7,421 nt of DNA from Candidatus Saccharimonadota bacterium (GCA_030536095.1 JAUNQQ010000022.1:1-7421), one strand, 5' to 3'. Shown: positions 1-6,717, numbered from the stretch's first letter. Notes: generated by a model from the letters alone, not told the origin. Translations and numbers: made by a program.

Positions 1-441
1 GGACAGGTGATGGTGGCGCTGATTGATGCGGTTTTTGTGTTTATTTTGACGGCGATTTTAAGCTTAGTCTTTAACTTTAATACGGGAATAGCGTTTCCGC
101 TGGCGTTAATTTCGATGATGCTAATTCTAATTCCGATGGTGGGGCCGGTGGTTGCAACAATCTTAAACTCTTTGCTAGTGGTTTTTCAGAATCCTTTTGC
201 GGGATTGATATTTTTAGTAGTTTATGTGATTTATCAACAGATTGAGAATAACGCAATTTCACCAAAGATACAGAGTAGCTCGCTGAATTTACCAACACTA
301 GTGATTATGCTTTCGGTGACGTTTGGTATGTATATGTTTGGACTGATTGGGGCGATTGTGTCAATTCCAGTAGCGGGGATTATCAAGGTATTAGTAGATG
401 AATACCCGAATATTCGGGAACTTAGAGAGAAGTCAAATTAG
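1..441 (+). CDS. AI-2E family membrane transporter, C-terminal part (5' end outside window)
   Basis: The reading frame is open from base 1 to a TAG at 439-441, so this is the last 146 codons of a longer gene; family members are usually about 330-380 residues. Visible family marks, in order, are the GQVMVALI entry to a membrane segment, the FPLALI...LIPMVGP region, the hydrophobic stretch leading to YQQIENN and the conserved SPKIQ, and the closing FGLIGAIVSIPVAGIIKVL. The remainder consists almost entirely of membrane helices, followed by a short charged tail. AI-2E family proteins (PF01594) are polytopic inner-membrane proteins; some export the autoinducer AI-2 and others act as Na+/H+ antiporters, so the substrate cannot be named here. 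An internal ATG at base 10 is not the real start, because homology continues upstream of it. The next gene begins 9 bases after the stop, which suggests co-transcription. Confidence 0.9.
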   Translation, partial: GQVMVALIDAVFVFILTAILSLVFNFNTGIAFPLALISMMLILIPMVGPVVATILNSLLVVFQNPFAGLIFLVVYVIYQQIENNAISPKIQSSSLNLPTLVIMLSVTFGMYMFGLIGAIVSIPVAGIIKVLVDEYPNIRELREKSN

Positions 442-450
442 TGAGGCGTA

Positions 451-1635
451 GTGAGACGAGAGAAAAAGGAGCGACTAATTAGAGAGACGATTCGGATTGG
501 AAAAATTATTCCGGGTGGAATGGGTTTGGGTGAAAATATGGCCGGGAAAAAGGTAATGCTTTTTAACACATTACCAGGGGAGGTGGTGGCGGAATTTTTA
601 GTAACAAAGGAAAAAACGCATTATATTGAGGGTGTGGCAACGGAGTTTTTAGAAAAGGCGGAGGAACGAGTTATGCCGCAAGATGAATGCTATCTTTCGA
701 CTTCGCCGTTTCAGATGATGAATTATAGGACAGAGCTTTCTCTGAAAGAGGAGATGATTCGAGAGTTATTTCGAAAAATTGAGACGCCGGAGATTCTGCC
801 GCTAAAGACGGATGGAAATGAATTTTATTATCGGAATAAGATGGAATACTCGTTTTGGTATGATATAGAAACGGGGCAAAATTCACTAGCGTTTCATCGG
901 CGTGGGAGTCATCAGAAAATAATCGTGGAGAAATCGAGTATTGAGCGGAAAGAGATTTTTGTGCGAGCGCAGGAGATTTTGGCGGAAATGAATGCACGCG
1001 GAGAGGATTCGCGGAAATATCAGTCGCTAATGTTAAGATGCAACCAAAACGGGGAAATTTCTGGTGGGATTTTTGAAAAAAGAAAGTCACACCCGGATTT
1101 TTCGAAACTGAGCGACACGATTCTTGGTCGGAGATTTTATTATTCGGCGAATGGATTTTTTCAGGTGAATTTGCCGGTTTATGAGATGGCGCTTTTGGAG
1201 ATTTCTCAGTATATTGGCGAGGAAGAAGTTCTAGATCTTTACGCGGGAGTGGGGACGATTGGATTGTCGGTAGCAAAAAATAAAGTAAAATTAGTAGAAG
1301 TTGATAAAAATGCCTATGCAGAAATGGTGGAGAATGTGGCGGAATTTTCGGGGGCGGAGGCGGTTTTGGCGCGAGCAGAAGAAGTGACAGATTTTGTAAG
1401 GATGGAGCAGACGGTGATTTTGGATCCGCCGAGGGCGGGATGTGATGAAAAGTTAATTGCAAGGTTAAATGAAGTTGTGCCGGGGCGGATTATTTATCTG
1501 TCTTGTAATCCAGCAACGCAGGTAAGAGATATTGAGCGGTTACTGGCAAAATATAAAATTGTAAAAATTCAACCATTTAATTTCTTCCCGAAAACGGTAC
1601 ATATTGAAAATTTAGTGGTTTTGGAACGGAGGTGA
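451..1635 (+). CDS. TRAM-domain class I SAM-dependent RNA (uracil-5-)-methyltransferase, RumA/TrmA family
   Basis: The 394-residue product should methylate C5 of a uridine in tRNA or 23S rRNA, using S-adenosylmethionine, in the cytoplasm. Residues about 10-68 form a TRAM RNA-binding domain. A central region contains YRNKMEYSF (127-135) and FFQVN (236-240). The Rossmann methyltransferase core has the SAM-binding loop LDLYAGVGTIG (261-271), DPPRAG (325-330), the catalytic-cysteine motif SCNP (Cys352) and the general-base motif HIE (Glu385). The usual CGGC cluster motif of RumA/RlmCD enzymes is replaced by LSTS (82-85), so a [4Fe-4S] cluster is unlikely. The start is GTG at 451: an in-frame TGA at 442-444 excludes anything earlier, a GAGG lies at 443-446, and the next Met (residue 24) would cut into the TRAM domain. 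The stop is TGA. The exact substrate (tRNA U54, or 23S U747/U1939) cannot be told from sequence, so I give no symbol. Confidence 0.93.
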   Translation: MRREKKERLIRETIRIGKIIPGGMGLGENMAGKKVMLFNTLPGEVVAEFLVTKEKTHYIEGVATEFLEKAEERVMPQDECYLSTSPFQMMNYRTELSLKEEMIRELFRKIETPEILPLKTDGNEFYYRNKMEYSFWYDIETGQNSLAFHRRGSHQKIIVEKSSIERKEIFVRAQEILAEMNARGEDSRKYQSLMLRCNQNGEISGGIFEKRKSHPDFSKLSDTILGRRFYYSANGFFQVNLPVYEMALLEISQYIGEEEVLDLYAGVGTIGLSVAKNKVKLVEVDKNAYAEMVENVAEFSGAEAVLARAEEVTDFVRMEQTVILDPPRAGCDEKLIARLNEVVPGRIIYLSCNPATQVRDIERLLAKYKIVKIQPFNFFPKTVHIENLVVLERR

Positions 1636-1641
1636 TATAAT
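1628..1641 (+). promoter_or_regulatory. Shine-Dalgarno overlapping a possible extended -10 promoter before the gpsA-like gene
   Basis: Bases 1628-1635 read GGAGGTGA, a near-perfect match to the 16S anti-SD, but 12 bases from the ATG at 1648, which is on the long side. The same stretch ends in TGA, the stop of the upstream gene, and runs into TGaTATAAT (1633-1641), a perfect extended -10 box. Only six bases separate TATAAT from the ATG, so transcription from it would start at or next to the start codon and give a leaderless mRNA. I see no good -35 at 16-18 bases; extended -10 promoters can do without one. The SD reading is solid; the promoter reading is speculative. Confidence 0.4.
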
Positions 1642-1647
1642 AGAAAA

Positions 1648-2445
1648 ATGAAAGTGTTGGTAATTGGTGCAGGAAGATTTGGGAAGGCGCTCGGTGGGGT
1701 GCTGGAAGAAAATGAGAATACAGTTTATTATTATGACCCGATAGTTTTTCCGGAAAATTCGCTGGAAGGTGGGTTAAAAAAAGCGGAAGCAGTTTTGTTT
1801 GTGGCGCCATCAGAGACGGTGAAAGATATTTTGGCGAAATTACCGGAGAATTTACCGTTTATTTTAGCGTCAAAGGGATTTTGGAGTGAGGAGAAGTTTC
1901 AGAAATTTTCGGAATATTCGGTGATTGGCGGGGCGGCTTTTGCGGAAGATATTATAAATTGTGAGCCGAGATTTGGAAATGAAGTAATACTGACTGCGTC
2001 GTCGCATTTGTGTGAAAAATTATTTTCGACGGAATATTTGCGCGTGGAATATACGCGAGATAGACTGGGAATTTCAATGTGTGGAAGCCTAAAAAATATT
2101 TTTTCTATTTATATGGGGTGGAAAGAGCCGGGAAAACCGGAGGATGAACTGAAGAAAATTTTTCACGAGATGGAGGATATTTTATTTGAGAATGGGGCAG
2201 ATCCGGGGACGGCGAAATTGTCGTGTGGGATGGCGGATGTAATTTTGACCTGTTCGGAGGAGTCGCGGAATTTTCAGTTTGGTCAATTACTGCGCGAAAA
2301 GGGACAGGTGAAGAAATTTATTACAGATAATACAGTGGAGGGGGTGAGTGCGATTTGTAGTGAAGAGTTTTCTAAGGTGTGCATTCCGGGGACGGCGCGG
2401 ATTTTTAAGGAGATAATAAAGGAGGTAAAAAATGCCATTGAATGA
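1648..2445 (+). CDS. gpsA: Compact NAD(P)-dependent glycerol-3-phosphate dehydrogenase, GpsA-like
   Basis: The family interconverts dihydroxyacetone phosphate and sn-glycerol-3-phosphate with NAD(P)H, supplying the phospholipid backbone. Residues 5-16 carry the Rossmann motif (VIGAGRFGKALG). ASKG (74-77) holds the conserved Lys76, and GGAAFAED (94-101) matches the family GPxxAxE segment. GSLKN (146-150) holds Lys149/Asn150, and MADVILTC (195-202) holds Asp197 and Thr201. SRN (206-208) gives the phosphate-binding Arg/Asn pair, and VEGVSAI (230-236) matches the VEG motif. These line up with the catalytic and substrate residues known in GPD1. At 265 residues it is about 65 shorter than usual GpsA: it lacks the NPxYLPG-type segment of the N-terminal domain, and its C-terminal helices are trimmed. 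ATG 1648 places the Rossmann motif at the very N-terminus, as expected. The gene overlaps the helicase gene by 14 bases. The family call is firm; retained substrate specificity in this short form is inferred. Confidence 0.87.
   Translation: MKVLVIGAGRFGKALGGVLEENENTVYYYDPIVFPENSLEGGLKKAEAVLFVAPSETVKDILAKLPENLPFILASKGFWSEEKFQKFSEYSVIGGAAFAEDIINCEPRFGNEVILTASSHLCEKLFSTEYLRVEYTRDRLGISMCGSLKNIFSIYMGWKEPGKPEDELKKIFHEMEDILFENGADPGTAKLSCGMADVILTCSEESRNFQFGQLLREKGQVKKFITDNTVEGVSAICSEEFSKVCIPGTARIFKEIIKEVKNAIE
2421..2434 (+). promoter_or_regulatory. Ribosome binding site for the helicase gene, inside the gpsA-like gene
   Basis: GGAGGT at 2421-2426 lies five bases before ATG 2432-2434 and within the last codons of the gpsA-like gene, whose TGA stop is at 2443-2445. 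This fixes the helicase start and points to translational coupling across the 14-base overlap. Confidence 0.8.
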
Positions 2446-5400
2446 GAAGCAAAAAGAGGCGGTAGAATATCTGAGTGGGCCGTTATTAGTATTGGCTGGG
2501 CCGGGGACGGGAAAAACACAGCTATTATCAAGTAAGGTGAAATTTATTTTGGAGGAAACCGATACAAACCCGGAAAATATTCTTTGTCTGACTTTTACGG
2601 AAAGTGGGGCGCAGAATATGCGCGACCGGCTGAAGTCAATGGTGCGGGAGGCAGCGACGAAGGTGAATATTCATACTTATCATGCTTTTGGAGCGGAGAT
2701 TTTGGGGATGTATCGGAATTACGCGACAGAGATGACGAAGCGTTATGATGCGGCAATTGATGAGGTGGCGCAATATAAAATCGTGAAGAAAATTCAGGAT
2801 GAATTGCCGGGGACAGATATTCTCAAAGGTGATAAAATTCGGGATATTATTGATACGATTGGGTCGGCAAAAACGGCGGGGCTGAGCGCGGAGGATCTCA
2901 GGATAATTGCGGAAGATAATTTACGGGTGAGTGAGAAAGTCAATGAGGAAATTCAGGAGCCGTTGCAATTTTTGGTGCAGAGGATGAAATTCAATGATGC
3001 GGTAGAGCAGGTTTATCGGCCGATTGCGGAGATTTTGGCAAAATATATGAAAGTGGATAAGATTCGAGGGAAGATCGAGCGGGAGGTGAATGCGGTTCTG
3101 TTAGAACTAAATGAAGCAATTCAGGAGGGGAGAGAAATGGAGAAGCCATCAGTGAAGGTGCTGTCGGCATGGAAAGATCATAATTTGGAAGTTGGTGGAG
3201 ATGGAAAATATCGGCTGAAAAATCTAATTGCAAATAAAAAGCTGGTTAGTTTGGCGGGGATTATGGAGAAATACAATCAGTATCTTGAGGAAAATGGATT
3301 GTATGACTTTTCGGATATGATTGAGGAGGCGATTCGATTACTTAGAGAAGATGATGGATTTCGGGCGACACTGTCGGAGAGATTTCAGTATATCTTATTG
3401 GATGAATTTCAGGATACGAATCCGAGCGAGGTGGAGATTGTTTATCAGCTGACGGATTATGAAGATCCGGTAGTGATGGCGGTAGGCGATGACGATCAGG
3501 CGATTTTTGAGTTTCAGGGGGCGAATGCGTCGAATTTATTGGAATTTCAGGCGCATTATCAGGCGAAAGTAGTAATGCTGACAGAAAATTATCGAAGCAC
3601 GGCGAAGATTTTGGACTTTTCACACAAGATAGCGGAGCAGGTTGAGGGCAGCTTTGCGAGAAATAGAAATATCCTGAAAAAGTTGACGGCGAAGAATGAA
3701 AAAATACTGGCGGAGAGCGTAGAGGTAGCACGGGAAGAGTTTTTGACAAGTGAGATGGAATATGAATTTGTGGCGAGAAGAATTCAGAAGCTACTGGAGG
3801 CGGGCGAGGAGGCGAAGGAAATTGCGGTAATTGCGCCGAAGCATAAGTATCTTATTCCGATGATTCCCTTCCTGAAGGCGAAGGGGATTGAGATTGATTA
3901 TGAAAAGCGGGAAAATGTCTTGGAAGATAAGCGAGTTGCGGAGCTGATGCTAATGGCAAAATTTGTTTATGAGCTGCGCGAAGGGGAGGCGGATATACGA
4001 AAATTGAGTGAGGTGCTAGGCCTAGAGTTTTTCCAAATTCCGGCGATGGAAATTCTGAGGTTTTGCCAGAGAGATCGAGAAAAACGGACAGTGATGGATT
4101 ATATTTCTTCGGCGAAAGAGGGGACGCGGATTTATCGGGTACTGAATTTCTTGGCAGAGGAGGCTATTCAATCGCGAGAAAAGCCGCTGGAGATTTTATT
4201 GAATGAGTTACTAGGCGAAACGGTGAATGAGGGAGAAAATGAATTTCGGTCGCCGTTTTTGGAATATTATACCGAAAAGACGGATGATTTTTCGAAGTTT
4301 GATTTTTATGCGAAGCTCGGAGTGGTGCGGGCGAAACTGAAAGAGCGGATTAGAGAAGATCGGGCGCTAAAGATAGAAGATTTATTGGAGTTTTTGGAGG
4401 ACTATGAGGCGGCGGGAGCAATGATTGTCTCTACTTCGCCGTATCGAGATTCGGAGAATGCAGTGAAATTGTTAACTGCACACAAGTCGAAGGGACTGGA
4501 ATTTCGGCACGTGTTTATTGTTTCGACGGATGATTATGCCTGGGGCAATTCGAAGGGAAATAATAATTTATTGAGTCTTCCGAAGAATCTGATACAGATT
4601 AGACATACGGGGGCGACGGATGATGAGAGGCTGAGGTTGTTTTTCGTGGCGGTCACGCGGGCGAAGGTAGGGCTGATAATTTCGAATGCACAGACGGATT
4701 TTTCGGGGAAATCGCATGGGAGACTGGATTATCTTAAAGAGTTTATAGACGGTGACGGAAAGATAAATTCGCCGCTAATCGGGAGAGAAGTGCAGGTTCA
4801 TCTGGACGAAAATGAGTTTTTGAGCGAAATTCCAGAGGAAATAGCGAGTGGATGGATGGCGGAATTTATGGAGCCGAAGCCAGAGCTGATGGAGATTTTA
4901 CGCGAGAAAGTGAAAAATTATCGGTTGAGCGCGTCTGACTTAACATCATTTATTAATATTCGAGACGCGGGTCCGGTGGAGTTTTATAAGTCGAGATTAC
5001 TTGGGATTCCTGGGGAGCCGCTAACAAAACAGCTTGCCATGGGGAATTTAATGCACGCAGCATTAGAACAGGTGACGACGGCGAGGATTTCAGAGGGAGA
5101 GGTAGTGGAGATGCTAGAGCGTCAGGCCGAAACACTACCGCTTCTCGCACGGGAAATTCAGGAGGTGAAGGAGAAGGGGGCGGAGGCGCTAAAGGCGGTC
5201 CTAAAGCAATTTGGCGAGATAATTCGAAGCGGGAAGGCGGAAGTTAATCTTGGGATTGAGCAACCGACGATTGGGGAGATGCGGATGAATGGTGTAATTG
5301 ACCATTTGAAGATTGACGAGGCAACGAAGGAGATTGAGATTTATGATTTTAAGACGGGGCGAGCGAGCGGGGCAAAGACTGGGAAGAAGTGGGCGAAGTG

Positions 5401-5725
5401 GAATTCAGATCCAAAGTATTATGCCTATAGACTACAATTGGGATTTTATAAATTATTGGTTAATAATTCGCGAAGTTATGCAAATTATAAGGTAAGAAGG
5501 GGACATATTCTGTTTGTGATGCCGGATGCAGAGGGGAAGATTTGGGATGCGGAATATGAGTTTAATCAGGAGGATGAAGCCGAGTTAGTAAAGTTAGCAA
5601 CGAACGTTTATCAGATGATTCGAGATTTAAGCTTTATGGAACGGCCGGAGGTGTTTGTTGAGAGTGAGGCGGGGGCGGGGATGCCGAGAATTAGGGAGTT
5701 TGTTGAGGGAATATTGGGAGGGTAG
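2432..5725 (+). CDS. UvrD/Rep-type SF1A DNA helicase fused to a C-terminal PD-(D/E)XK nuclease
   Basis: The 1097-residue product is predicted to translocate along ssDNA with ATP, unwind duplex DNA and cut it with a RecB-like nuclease, a design typical of break processing and recombination. Helicase motifs are complete: Q motif NEKQKEAV (4-11), Walker A GPGTGKT (23-29), Ia LTFTESGAQNM (53-63), Ib HTYHAFG (81-87), II DEFQDT (324-329), III VGDDDQAI (351-358), IV TENYRST (384-390), V TAHKSKGLEF (682-691) and VI FFVAVTRAK (737-745). The nuclease domain (about 830-1065) shows SASDLTSF (833-840), GNLMHAALE (His875), GVIDHL (Asp957), YDFKTG (Asp972, Lys974) and a QLGFY motif (1002-1006). No cysteine pattern of AddB-type Fe-S nucleases is present: the usual CP is replaced by AGP. 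The fusion resembles AdnA/AdnB and RecB/AddA relatives, but I cannot assign orthology. Stop is TAG at 5723; no terminator is evident after it. Confidence 0.93.
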   Translation: MPLNEKQKEAVEYLSGPLLVLAGPGTGKTQLLSSKVKFILEETDTNPENILCLTFTESGAQNMRDRLKSMVREAATKVNIHTYHAFGAEILGMYRNYATEMTKRYDAAIDEVAQYKIVKKIQDELPGTDILKGDKIRDIIDTIGSAKTAGLSAEDLRIIAEDNLRVSEKVNEEIQEPLQFLVQRMKFNDAVEQVYRPIAEILAKYMKVDKIRGKIEREVNAVLLELNEAIQEGREMEKPSVKVLSAWKDHNLEVGGDGKYRLKNLIANKKLVSLAGIMEKYNQYLEENGLYDFSDMIEEAIRLLREDDGFRATLSERFQYILLDEFQDTNPSEVEIVYQLTDYEDPVVMAVGDDDQAIFEFQGANASNLLEFQAHYQAKVVMLTENYRSTAKILDFSHKIAEQVEGSFARNRNILKKLTAKNEKILAESVEVAREEFLTSEMEYEFVARRIQKLLEAGEEAKEIAVIAPKHKYLIPMIPFLKAKGIEIDYEKRENVLEDKRVAELMLMAKFVYELREGEADIRKLSEVLGLEFFQIPAMEILRFCQRDREKRTVMDYISSAKEGTRIYRVLNFLAEEAIQSREKPLEILLNELLGETVNEGENEFRSPFLEYYTEKTDDFSKFDFYAKLGVVRAKLKERIREDRALKIEDLLEFLEDYEAAGAMIVSTSPYRDSENAVKLLTAHKSKGLEFRHVFIVSTDDYAWGNSKGNNNLLSLPKNLIQIRHTGATDDERLRLFFVAVTRAKVGLIISNAQTDFSGKSHGRLDYLKEFIDGDGKINSPLIGREVQVHLDENEFLSEIPEEIASGWMAEFMEPKPELMEILREKVKNYRLSASDLTSFINIRDAGPVEFYKSRLLGIPGEPLTKQLAMGNLMHAALEQVTTARISEGEVVEMLERQAETLPLLAREIQEVKEKGAEALKAVLKQFGEIIRSGKAEVNLGIEQPTIGEMRMNGVIDHLKIDEATKEIEIYDFKTGRASGAKTGKKWAKWNSDPKYYAYRLQLGFYKLLVNNSRSYANYKVRRGHILFVMPDAEGKIWDAEYEFNQEDEAELVKLATNVYQMIRDLSFMERPEVFVESEAGAGMPRIREFVEGILGG

Positions 5726-5782
5726 CAGAGCATTACATTTTACCATCTTTGACGAAAATCGGGTTATCTGCGCAGAATAGTA

Positions 5783-5810
5783 TTGACAAAATATATTTTT
5801 CTGGTATAAT
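5783..5810 (+). promoter_or_regulatory. Strong sigma-70 type promoter of the 62-codon gene
   Basis: TTGACA (5783-5788) is a perfect -35. A 16-base spacer follows, then TATAAT (5805-5810), a perfect -10 preceded by TG-G to make an extended -10. Transcription should start near 5817, leaving a leader of about 40 bases before the ATG at 5857. It is the best promoter in the window and sits about 58 bases past the helicase stop. Confidence 0.92.
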
Positions 5811-5840
5811 TAGGGGGAATTGTTAGAGTTGTACCTTTTA

Positions 5841-5859
5841 GAGGGGGGTGGAAGAAATG
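5841..5859 (+). promoter_or_regulatory. Purine-rich ribosome binding site deciding the start of the 62-codon gene
   Basis: A run of GAGGGGGGTGG (5841-5851) ends five bases before ATG 5857. An in-frame GTG at 5848 lies inside this run and would leave only three bases after GAGG, so the ATG is preferred. Confidence 0.75.
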
Positions 5860-6045
5860 CCGGGATATCGTGACGCACGCGGGAATTACCATGCTAGTAC
5901 AGACGTCAGTCGGACGGGTTATGATCAGCTTAAGCGCGAGCTTGAGCGCCAGAATGGCCCAGTCACACTCGATTACAATACCGAATGCTCGCTAAAGAGC
6001 CTTTATGGGACCGATTGGGTCGAGAGAATTAAGCGCGGAAGGTAA
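5857..6045 (+). CDS. Unrecognised small protein, 62 residues, own promoter and terminator
   Basis: I do not recognise this family. The 62-residue product is soluble-looking, with no signal peptide or membrane segment. It is rich in charged residues (11 Lys/Arg against 9 Asp/Glu), with a Tyr/Gly/Arg-rich N-terminus (MPGYRDARGNYH), a short amphipathic stretch around DQLKRELERQ (23-32), a single Cys (44) and a WVERIKR tail (54-60). The gene is a stand-alone unit: near-consensus promoter, strong SD, then a terminator 24 bases after the TAA. Codon use differs sharply from its neighbours: 17 of 62 codons end in C, against 13 of 181 in nusG by my count. That could mean high expression with its own codon preference, recent acquisition, or RNA-level constraint. 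A role cannot be inferred from the neighbours. A real short gene is likely, given the promoter, SD and terminator together; a structured RNA with an incidental frame is the alternative. Confidence 0.75.
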   Translation: MPGYRDARGNYHASTDVSRTGYDQLKRELERQNGPVTLDYNTECSLKSLYGTDWVERIKRGR

Positions 6046-6068
6046 AATTTAATCGGCAGTTTCTTTAC

Positions 6069-6095
6069 GGGAGCGTGAAAGGCGCTCCCATTTTT
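6069..6095 (+). terminator. Rho-independent terminator after the 62-codon gene
   Basis: GGGAGCG (6069-6075) pairs perfectly with CGCTCCC (6083-6089) around a 7-base loop, followed at once by ATTTTT. It separates the small transcription unit from the secE-nusG promoter. Confidence 0.92.
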
Positions 6096-6123
6096 ATGAA
6101 TTAAAAAATGAGTGAAAAGGGTA

Positions 6124-6152
6124 TTGAAAAAGGGGCAGGAATGTGCTATACT
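6124..6152 (+). promoter_or_regulatory. Promoter of secE-nusG
   Basis: TTGAAA (6124-6129), a 17-base spacer and TATACT (6147-6152) preceded by TG-C, giving an extended -10. Transcription should start near 6159, about 33 bases before the secE ATG. A downstream TTGACA (6152-6157) overlaps the -10 but has only a weak TTTATA at 19 bases. Confidence 0.83.
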
Positions 6153-6191
6153 TGACATAAGTCGTTAGACTGATTTTTTATAGGAGATGTT

Positions 6192-6707
6192 ATGCCGAAA
6201 GTAACAAGAATTAAGTCGAAAGACAGAGAACCAGAAAAGAATAAAGACGCGCGAGTAGTGGCGCGGGTTTCGAGTGGGGAGAAATCTAGTAAGAAAGAGA
6301 CCGTGACAGAGGTGTCCGCAAAAAAGTCTAGCGAAAATGTAGTGAAAGTTTCTGGTAAAAATGTTGACAAAAAAGCGCTTGTAAAAAAGCGGAGACAGGA
6401 CAAGAAAGCGGCGAAACAGAAAGAGCGAGAAAAGAAGCGGCTAGAGAGAATTGAGAAGCGAAAGAATGAGCCAAAATGGAAGAAGGTTTTGTTGTTTTTG
6501 CCGAGATTGATTATTATGCCGTTTGCGGCGCTAGGGAGATATATTCATGATTCGTGGATTGAGCTTCGGCAGGTGCGATGGCCGTCGCGAAAGATGACTT
6601 GGAAGATGTTTTTTGCGATTTTAGTATATGTGATGATTTTGATGGTGGTGGTGATGGGACTAGATGCGCTGTTTACGTGGCTATTTAATTTTATAATAGG
6701 AAAATAA
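6192..6707 (+). CDS. secE: Preprotein translocase subunit SecE with long charged N-terminal extension
   Basis: SecE is the small essential clamp subunit of the SecYEG channel in the cytoplasmic membrane. The C-terminal part has the family pattern: an amphipathic helix with DSWIELRQVRWPSRK (120-134), whose ElxxVxWPSR core is diagnostic, then one strong membrane helix (about 137-163). A second, weaker hydrophobic patch at 98-114 precedes the amphipathic helix. Residues 1-96 are dominated by Lys, Arg, Glu and Ser and look disordered or coiled-coil, with the densest basic cluster at 59-97; this makes the protein 171 residues, against 60-130 for most bacterial SecE. ATG 6192 follows AGGAG (6182-6186) at five bases and is the first plausible start after the promoter. 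Position just upstream of nusG, 10 bases apart, is the classic bacterial order and supports the call. Confidence 0.95.
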   Translation: MPKVTRIKSKDREPEKNKDARVVARVSSGEKSSKKETVTEVSAKKSSENVVKVSGKNVDKKALVKKRRQDKKAAKQKEREKKRLERIEKRKNEPKWKKVLLFLPRLIIMPFAALGRYIHDSWIELRQVRWPSRKMTWKMFFAILVYVMILMVVVMGLDALFTWLFNFIIGK

Positions 6708-6717
6708 GGAGAAAAAT

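Noticed and set aside
671..1462. Long open frame of 263 codons on the - strand
   Set aside because: It lies wholly opposite the well-supported methyltransferase gene, is rich in Pro/Ser/Leu/His as expected for the complement of G-rich codons, and shows no family motif.
1633..1635. UGA read as glycine (alternative code), joining rumA and gpsA
   Set aside because: Both TGA codons fall exactly at the expected C-termini and are followed or overlapped by SD and ATG starts of the next genes.
5313..5495. 60-codon + strand frame inside the helicase gene
   Set aside because: It is an out-of-frame shadow of the nuclease domain with low-complexity Arg/Gly content and no own signals.
5848..6045. GTG start at 5848 for the small gene
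   Set aside because: It lies within the G-run that serves as the ribosome binding site and leaves too little spacing; ATG 5857 is well spaced.
6152..6182. Second promoter TTGACA ... TTTATA before secE
   Set aside because: The spacer is 19 bases and the -10 is poor. The overlapping TTGAAA-N17-TATACT with extended -10 is clearly better.
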